Origin: Holothuria scabra
Lineage: Eukaryota > Echinodermata > Holothuroidea > Aspidochirotida > Holothuriidae
DNA: 64,000 bases
Direction: 5' to 3'
Assembly: GCA_037179385.1 (NCBI GenBank)
Contig: CM074196.1
Coordinates: 32,140,486-32,204,485, forward strand
A model generated the notes under the pieces. That model had not been told where the DNA came from. It saw only the letters and a list, made by a program, of their open reading frames with translations, and did no database searches. The position numbers were made by a program, and so were the translations under genes. Positions 57,640-64,000 of this stretch are shown here, piece after piece. Position 1 is the first letter of the stretch. Each line of letters opens with the position of its first letter.

Positions 57640-57860
57640 TGAAACCGATCGGTTAATGTTGGTCCGGACAAAGCCCCTCTTCCAGTAGTGACTCTCTGTC
57701 TCGTTATCCTTCTCAATGTCTTATCCTGAGCACCAAGCAAGTGTGAGTAGTACCACTCTTAAGGTTTCGGCATAACCCGGACCGGAGTCGAACTACAGAC
57801 CTGCCAGTTGCGAGTCAAATGTTCAGACAGCTCTTGGAGATGTACTTTCTTTGGAAAGCC
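57640..57860 (-). repeat. tRNA-derived SINE-like sequence
   Basis: On the minus strand, AGTTCGACTCCGGTCC (about 57778-57795) matches a tRNA B-box/T-arm (GTTCGANTCC). It is preceded by an anticodon-arm-like CTGAACATTTGACTCGCAAC. A downstream tail with GAGAAGGATAACGAGACAGA follows (toward 57660). An A-box is not clear. It could be a SINE head or a decayed tRNA pseudogene. Confidence 0.45.
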
Positions 57861-59179
57861 GAACTGTTTTCGAAGTAAACATTCAGTTCTCATTTTACAG
57901 CTCTTTACTACAGAGTCGAGAAAACTAAAGAAAAGGCACATTGATGGTGACGCAATTGTACACACATTTTCTGATAAATGGCATTTACTTGACGTAGTAT
58001 TCACAACCTGGATATGTGCAAGGAGTTGTTGTCTAACAACTCTCCAGTTGTGCCCAGACTCGGATCCAGGCGCCGCGAAACAGGCGAACGCTCCTATATC
58101 AACGTAATGACTGATGTGCTCAAAATGTGTCAAATTCAGCCTTTGGGTCTCCAAAAAACCAACCCGGAAGCTGGGTCCCAGTATTCAAACTTCCTTGGAA
58201 CGGCCTGGTACCCGTATACGTCTGGACTTGCATTATACTCACACTTTACTCAATCTTATATAGTAATGAAAAGTAGTGCCCCCATATGTATGTCTTACTT
58301 TATCTTATATACCATCGTAAAATCAAAAATTCCCCACTAGATTTACAATTATGGCCGTAGGATTCCTGTTATTATTGCACTTGTTAGTACAAGTTGCCTG
58401 CATTCTCATGTACCAATTTCCTTTGTCTGTATATACATTGGCGCCATGCAACGTTTCAAGAGTTCTATCCCTTCTGTAGTTATAAACTAATGAAGCTCTA
58501 ACAAGGATAACAATCTTTTCCCCTTCTTTCTCTTTCTCAATCCTTTCTAAGAACCATTAGCAACGGCGTCTGTAGACAATGATTATTAATTCGTCCATTT
58601 TTAATGACCCCGTCTCAGATGGATCTTTTAACAGAATTATATACTTACAAAAGCATGTATGATTAAGAATCTCAGTTTAACAAAACCACGCCCGCATTTT
58701 TTCTCTCCAGTCATTAGATTGCATTGGTTAGACAACTACGTACATTGCCTAGCTGCAGGTCTACCTTGCACGCGCTGCCTTTCTTTAACAAACAAAAGAC
58801 AACATTACGTAATAAATAGGCTCAATTCTTTTAATTATTTCTCCGCCCGTCTTCTCATATTTCATTAAGGAGAGCACAAGCTGTTTTCAATGCAACATAA
58901 ATTCTTACCTGTGTCTTAGAATCAGTTGAACTGGCTTGTTTCCTATCAGTCTACGTTACGGCAGGGAGGTGTAAACTCTCTAGTTACGGTTACTTTGTAC
59001 AAACAGGGAGTTGCCAGTGAATTTGCTGATACACTAACCCTGTCGGAGTGGCAGAGCTATACACTTATTTATAGGTTCATGAAGACGAGTCGTCATTTTC
59101 AGTTTGCGAAAGCAAAATTTGTTTCAAATTACTTCACAGTTTATTCCTTTCTTACAAATTAGCGGACAATTTTGCCAAA
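57861..59179. promoter_or_regulatory. Upstream region of the LDL-A gene; no other gene seen
   Basis: A TTATTTATAG TATA-like word lies near 59064-59073, about 110 bp before the start codon. No convincing exon was found. An overlapping pair of 99-131-codon frames at 57759-58154 lies partly on the SINE-like segment. Confidence 0.3.
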
Positions 59180-62100
59180 ATGAAAATTTTGCCCCTGCTC
59201 TCAGTACTTTGCTGGGTACACGTGCTCGCATTTAAAGAACAACGGAACATACCAAACGGCTTTGCTAGAAGTTTCGTAAAAGTGGTAAGTAGTACATCAT
59301 TTTTAATGACTTTTTTCAGTTGCACTTGATTTGGTAATAAACTTCACCAAGAATAAAACCCCTAGAACAAGTAGGAGATTTAGAATGGGCATTGCAAACT
59401 TTCACCATCCATTTTTTTAATGAGAATGACAATAATTTAAACAACATCCTGAACAGCTGAAGTGACGTCAGTCTTCATATAATCGCAAGTATGACCTTCT
59501 TAACCTTAAATTAGCCTTTACTATTTCTCTTCCAAGTATTCTTTATGATATTTTAGGACATTGGGGTGAGAGAATAAGCCTTTTACTACAACTTTTGTAT
59601 TAAGTCCATAGGAATTATCAACTCGCACAGCTCTTTAATTGACAGCCTATATAGTTTAAAATTGCAGAGTAGTTCAGTTACAGACTAATCCGGACAGTAA
59701 GTGATGGTCTGATTTCAGTCGGCCATAACTGGAGTCTATCATCTTTCAAGTTTCTTCCTTTCCTGCACCATGGATGGTTTTACACTGAATTGTATCTTGA
59801 TTTTCTAAATTTCATTGAATATGAGCGTTTGAAATTCATGTAGACAATAAATGAAGACGATTTTAAGGCCGATGGACCCCACTAATGGCTGCCTAAAGTG
59901 ACTAAACACAAGCTATAATCGGTCTGTATTACAAAGCATGTGCTATAACCACGGAGTTTCGCATTGAGGCCTAGTATACTCAGCTGATCCTGTAGCAATA
60001 AACTGAACTCACCCTGAATCTTGGAGCTAACACTTTGCCAAGTATTAGTTCCATGCCCGAATCAATAAACTGAGATCTGCATGAGGATGAATTTTAGACA
60101 GTTATGGCAGGCACTTAAAGGGCAACAGCAGTCACCCGACTGAAGTGTAGTAGACTGTCCAGTTTCATGATTGGCTGTTGGGAGTCATGTGACAATGTTT
60201 TTTTTTTTTTTCTTCAAATGTGAAATTTACTGGAAACAACTGCTTGGTTTACCCTAGAATATGCAATAGTAAAGTCATAAAATGTAATGACAGATACTTT
60301 GAAGAGAATTAAGACAAAAATTTAAATAAGTTTGAGGGGGAGGGAACTGCTTTTAGATAGGTCAGAAGAAGTGGACCTCTTAGAGGTGAGAGGTGAGAGG
60401 ATCTGGCCTTTACAAATTTCGGGTAATTGTAAATATCCCAATCTAAGTGAGAAAGTGTCACGTGATCTTCAGGATACATTCATGAAATAGGATACTACTA
60501 TCCAATTTGAGGTGACTATACGACTTGCGTCACTTCCAGACATCCGTTTCTAAACACTTTTTTATAACACGTATATCTGGGAAAGGGGTTTGCTGTTTTT
60601 TTTTAACTGCCGATTGCCCAATGACCAGATGTGGATTTGTTAAAGAGAAAAATATCCTTAACAGACTGAAATTTTTATTTTCCATGTTCACTTTTGAAGA
60701 AGTTCCAATTTCAAAATGGTTTTTCAAATTCCAAGTTCCCATTTTAATAAAAATGTCCATTTTAAATGGTGCCAGAATGTCAAAATTTGGCGAACTGCTG
60801 AACTAGGCATAGGACGAAAGAAAATGTTGGGGGAAATAATTTTCGGGCGCAGCAACACACACAGTCCGAAGCTCGCTCTCTGTGGGTGGGGTCCAGGGGG
60901 TCCAAGCCCTTGCAATCTCTGGGGTTTAAACAAATCTCTGGATAAATTTCTTTTTGGTTAACTTAACTCAAATCTGACCTTACTGGAGGCAATGGGGGCA
61001 AGAACAATTTTGAAGGGAGAAACTCCCCTTCTTGCCCATTCCCCTGTAGTTTTGCGGCTGCAAAAAGACTACATGTGACATGTGTGGCAAGCAGCAAGAG
61101 TGTGCATTCCGTCGTGAGACAGGGAGTCCAAGTCCTTGTTTTCGAGAGATCCTTTTTTGCAAATAACCAAGAGCTAGCTGCTCGGTTTCTCATAAAATAG
61201 CATGTAATGATGTACCGTACTAATGTCTTTATGATTTTTGGGGGGGCTTATTTCGTGCAGACGTTATGTAAAATTGTTTCCATACTTCCAGATAGTGGTG
61301 AAAAATCCCAGTTTGAGAAATGGAAATTTTGTTTTTCGAGATTTTAGTAATTGAAATTGGCACATATTTTCACAAAAACTTGAACGAGGCAGGGGTTATG
61401 TAATGGACTCGCATTGACGACCCGGTGTTTTTCTTTAAAATACCAATTGCATTTTTACACAACAAAACACTCCACACCGTAATGAATGCATCCTGAAAAA
61501 TGGAATTTCTGAAAACTGTATATTACTTTGGGGTATTATAGCATCCGTAACCAACCTAATCCAAGGCAAAAACACTGGCAATAAATGTGAATTAGCAATT
61601 CAGTTTTAATTGAAACTAATCTGTTCATCACACCTGCTTGCCAAGTCCACTATATATGTAAAAAGTGTGCCATCTTTCATTGCTAGAGGCAAATATGGGA
61701 AATGGAATAAAAATTTCATCAAATCTTTAGGATCTGTTTCACTTAGTACTTTGCTCTGGATAAGTGGCGGTATTTAATGGCAACTTGAACACATCCACAC
61801 ACTCTTACGAAGGGTTTTTTTTAGAGTATGCGTTGGACTGTGCGTGGCTGTAACAAATCTTTTTTCCCTCGAGGAGATCCCACTTCAAATCTCTTCTGTG
61901 TTGATAAAATATGCACGTATCCTTCCAAAGAAGGACATCATTTATGTTCTGTGATATAGCAACTTCAGCAACCTTAGAGCGAAGATACTTCGCGGTCTCT
62001 GACATCATTGTATATAAAGGTTCTGTGTTAGTTTGGTTTAACGTAAAATGGTAAGGCATGAAAGGGTACCTAGCCAACGTTGCAATTCACAATTGAACAC

Positions 62101-63043
62101 CAGCACGTAGTTTTAATGCTTGTGTGTTTTTGTTTTTTGTTTTTTCATTATTTTCAGGTGAATTCTTTGTTTCCGGAAAACAACGAATGGCAATCGAATG
62201 GAAAAGGTATCGTTTTTTAAATTTCTCTCATTTACTCGGACAAGAGTGAAAAAGCATGTTCCATGTGACCAATTTGAAAAACAATTTTTACGATGTTAAT
62301 TTTCCATTTTCTTTACCGATGCAAAAAGTGACTGACACCTGTCAGCCTGTTGCACTCTGAATGACACTGACGGACAAATTGCCATTGGGGTAAGTGACCA
62401 TCGCTTGGGCAAGGGACGTGTCATTTATTTGCGTGAAAAACATTGGCAAGTAAAGTGAGTGGAGGTGTGACAACAATTAAACGTCCAAGCTCTTCGTGTA
62501 AACACAAAGATTCTGGAACATCATTAGGGACAGATCTGTAACGAGACGAAAAGTGTTTAAGGCGAATGAATGAACGGGAAATCAATGGGGATAATATCAC
62601 AACTTAATGATACTTTCCCCATTTTATTTCCTTTGGGGGAAGGGAGGGAGGGAGGGAGGGGGAGTAAGGAAGGGAAGCTGCTCCCAAATTTAAATCGAAT
62701 AGTTTCATTTGTCTTCAGATTTTATGGAGACTAAGCTTGTAAGGGTCGCCCAAGTGAACCCAGGTTTCCTTCATTGCGGGTTTGCTTAGAAATATGTCCG
62801 CCATTTACAAATGTTTGTAGGACTATGCAACTACATTCTCTCTCTTGCATTGCGATTTCTTATGTAGGAAGTTGCTTCTCTAACTTTCGTTGCTATAACG
62901 GATCATGTATCAATGCTGACCTGACATGTGACGGCATCGTGGACTGCGAAGAGGCCGAAGATGAAATTGACAGTTATTGTAGCGGCAGACGGAGAGTAGA
63001 CCCGCGATTATGGGAATCTCCCGTAGAAACCAAATCATTCAAG
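59180..63043 (+). CDS. Secreted protein with one LDL-receptor class A domain (exons 1-3; 3' end outside window)
   Basis: Three exons fit together in phase: 59180-59284 (donor GTAAGT), 62158-62206 (acceptor TTTTCAG, donor GTATCG) and 62868-63043 (acceptor TTATGTAG, donor GTAACG). They give 110 residues so far. Exon 1 starts with ATG in an AAAATGA context and encodes a typical signal peptide: Met-Lys-Ile, a Leu-rich core, then HVLAF. Exon 3 encodes the LDL-A domain: six Cys in order (CFSNFRC, GSC, TCDGIVDC, then the last in SYC), with the calcium-binding signature CDGIVDCEEAEDE. Exon lengths of 105, 49 and 176 bp join phase 0, phase 1 and phase 0 junctions without a stop. LDL-A modules bind ligands or other proteins outside the cell. 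With a single module the specific role cannot be named. Introns 1 and 2 contain MITE relics and a G-rich tract. The final donor implies more exons beyond 64 kb or unrecognised ones at 63.1-64 kb. Confidence 0.7.
59556..59720 (-). repeat. Family B MITE relic in intron 1
   Basis: GGACATTGGGGTGAGAGAAT followed by AGCTCTTTAATTGACAGCCT resembles the diverged reverse of family B. The other end is not clear. Confidence 0.4.
59990..60415 (-). repeat. Family B MITE relic, rearranged
   Basis: AAACTGAGATCTGCATGAGG with ATGAATTTTAGACAGTTATG matches the inner part of family B in reverse. AGGTGAGAGGATCTGGCCTT at 60389-60408 resembles its terminus. Unrelated sequence with a T-run (60199-60211) lies between. 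Confidence 0.45.
60800..61030. repeat. GC-rich hAT-like fragment
   Basis: GGGTGGGGTCCAGGGGGTCC and GCAATGGGGGCAAGAACAAT resemble the GC-rich subunit motif of the CAGTGGCG-type elements. No ends were seen. Confidence 0.35.
61031..62157. other. Intron 1 remainder; nothing recognised
   Basis: It ends in a T-rich stretch (62121-62156) that forms the acceptor polypyrimidine tract of exon 2. Confidence 0.5.
62635..62664 (+). other. G-quadruplex-forming tract in intron 2
   Basis: GGGGGAAGGGAGGGAGGGAG followed by GGAGGGGGAG gives at least six G-runs of three or more with 1-2-nt loops. It lies about 200 bp upstream of exon 3 on the coding strand. Confidence 0.75.
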
Positions 63044-63239
63044 GTAACGTCTGACTGTCTGATTACGATGTGATGTAACTATCCTAAATGTACGATTTTA
63101 CTGTAGGGTTACTGAAAATTCTCAGTTGGTAAATAATCCTTTTCGGTAGACAGGAAAATTTTGAAAATTCAAAAATATGCATAGTAGCTTATATTTGTCA
63201 AAATGCACAGAGAGTGCTTTGATTACACATTAGTCTTGT

Positions 63240-63632
63240 ATGTCCACTAGGACAGTGGTGTTGAACGTTAAAATAGGTTCAGATTGCACATTTTGGAGAT
63301 GTTGGAACGGTCTGAAATTATCAGAAAGTGAAATATTGCGTTCAAAATGCTTCAACGTAACATTAAAAGAAAATAGCTCTAGTTGTTATCAAATTATTTG
63401 GTCTCAAACAATAAACCCCCAAAATATCTTCATCTCCTCAAAATACAATGCACAAGAAGTTGTGGAAGTTGCGCATCTTTTGAAAAAGTTGAAAGTTTGG
63501 GTGGACAAATTACTCTTCAGCAACAAGCAAATGAATTTCGCTCCAAGGGAAACTTATTTCGTGAAAAGAAGGCTACCATGTTGCCTTATTTTTAATTATT
63601 TATCACTCTTTGCCAATAAATATTGGTTTTAA
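63240..63632 (+). other. Open 130-codon stretch of unknown meaning
   Basis: A long Cys-containing frame in AT-rich sequence downstream of LDL-A exon 3. An acceptor-like CCACTAG lies at 63244-63250, but its phase does not match the phase-0 end of exon 3 and no domain is recognised. A second overlapping frame (63383-63595) is equally open. It may be chance. Confidence 0.2.
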
Positions 63633-63634
63633 AA

Positions 63635-63885
63635 GGGTGAAATTTCCCTTAAAAGGCATTGATTCATCAGCTCCAACAATTCAATGTATAGTTCTTCCCA
63701 TAGCTGTCTAAGCTCATCTTTATCCAGACATAATCCTATCACAATGGTCCAGGGCACGTTCAGGTGAACCAAGAAGCCGAAATGTTTCATTGGAGAACTC
63801 TCAGTACACGCTGTGTGATATGAGCTGTATGCATATTATGTCACATCACAGAGCTGTGTCAACTAAGAACTTATATAGGTATTCC
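63635..63885 (+). repeat. Family B MITE relic
   Basis: CATAGCTGTCTAAGCTCATC, TTTATCCAGACATAATCCTA, GAACTCTCAGTACACGCTGT and CAGAGCTGTGTCAACTAAGA follow the order of family B copies 2 and 3 with heavy divergence. Confidence 0.5.
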
Positions 63886-64000
63886 CCACGGACTTGTATA
63901 CATGGACAGATCATGTAACGTACAAGTCCTATCCCAGATTGTCGCCACTGACTTGGACAAAAAGGGCGCACCAAGATGGCCGCTGTGAAGCTATAAATCG

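Noticed and set aside
57759..58154. 131-codon minus-strand frame.
   Set aside because: It overlaps the SINE-like B-box segment and a competing plus-strand frame; no recognisable family.
63383..63595. Exon 4 of the LDL-A gene.
   Set aside because: No acceptor with the required phase 0 joins exon 3 to this frame, and two overlapping frames are equally open.

Overview
The window is AT-rich, intron-bearing animal DNA dominated by transposable elements. It has no operons, ribosome binding sites or dense coding. Two candidate host loci carry canonical GT/AG splice sites: a GM2-activator-like exon near 14.5 kb (minus strand) and a secreted protein with an LDL-receptor class A repeat at 59.2-63.0 kb (plus strand). 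BEL/Pao, Ty3/gypsy, Jockey/CR1-type LINE, Helitron, hAT and foldback/MITE elements together suggest a marine invertebrate, possibly an echinoderm or another invertebrate deuterostome. That assignment is a low-confidence inference from repeat style; no species marker is present.

0-11.6 kb: a decayed LTR retrotransposon with BEL/Pao-type gag, protease and reverse transcriptase, followed directly by a Ty3/gypsy-type integrase. About 4.4 kb of younger repeats sit inside its protease region. 11.7-14.6 kb: a degenerate minisatellite, two MITE families and the GM2-activator-like exon. 14.7-21.5 kb and 30.9-33.4 kb: repeated copies of one unusual non-autonomous family, here called family A. It begins AACAAGAGCCC, ends in an (AC)n tract plus a stem-loop, and carries arrays of nuclear-receptor-type half-sites (AGGTCA / TGACCT). 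21.6-22.2 kb: a Helitron/PIF1 helicase relic and a GATA-type microsatellite.

24.9-29.4, 34.1-41.3, 41.35-42.66 and 42.8-47.2 kb: four large inverted-repeat (foldback or palindromic) structures. They contain nested hAT-like elements, one with an exact 8-bp target-site duplication. Two relics of an OTU-protease-like domain lie at 29.4 kb and 39.4 kb, just outside the first structure and inside the second. 47.2-50.3 kb: small MITEs and sequence without recognisable genes. 50.3-55.1 kb: a long-TIR MITE split by a LINE that is itself interrupted by another MITE, a clear three-layer nesting. 55.1-59.1 kb: more MITEs and a tRNA-type SINE-like stretch. 59.2-64.0 kb: the LDL-A gene, which starts with a signal peptide and probably continues beyond the window.

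Nearly all protein-like stretches in the transposons contain stops or frameshifts and are annotated as pseudogenes. The strongest candidate for something undescribed is family A: a repeat that spreads ordered nuclear-receptor direct repeats and has a terminal hairpin with compensatory base changes between copies.
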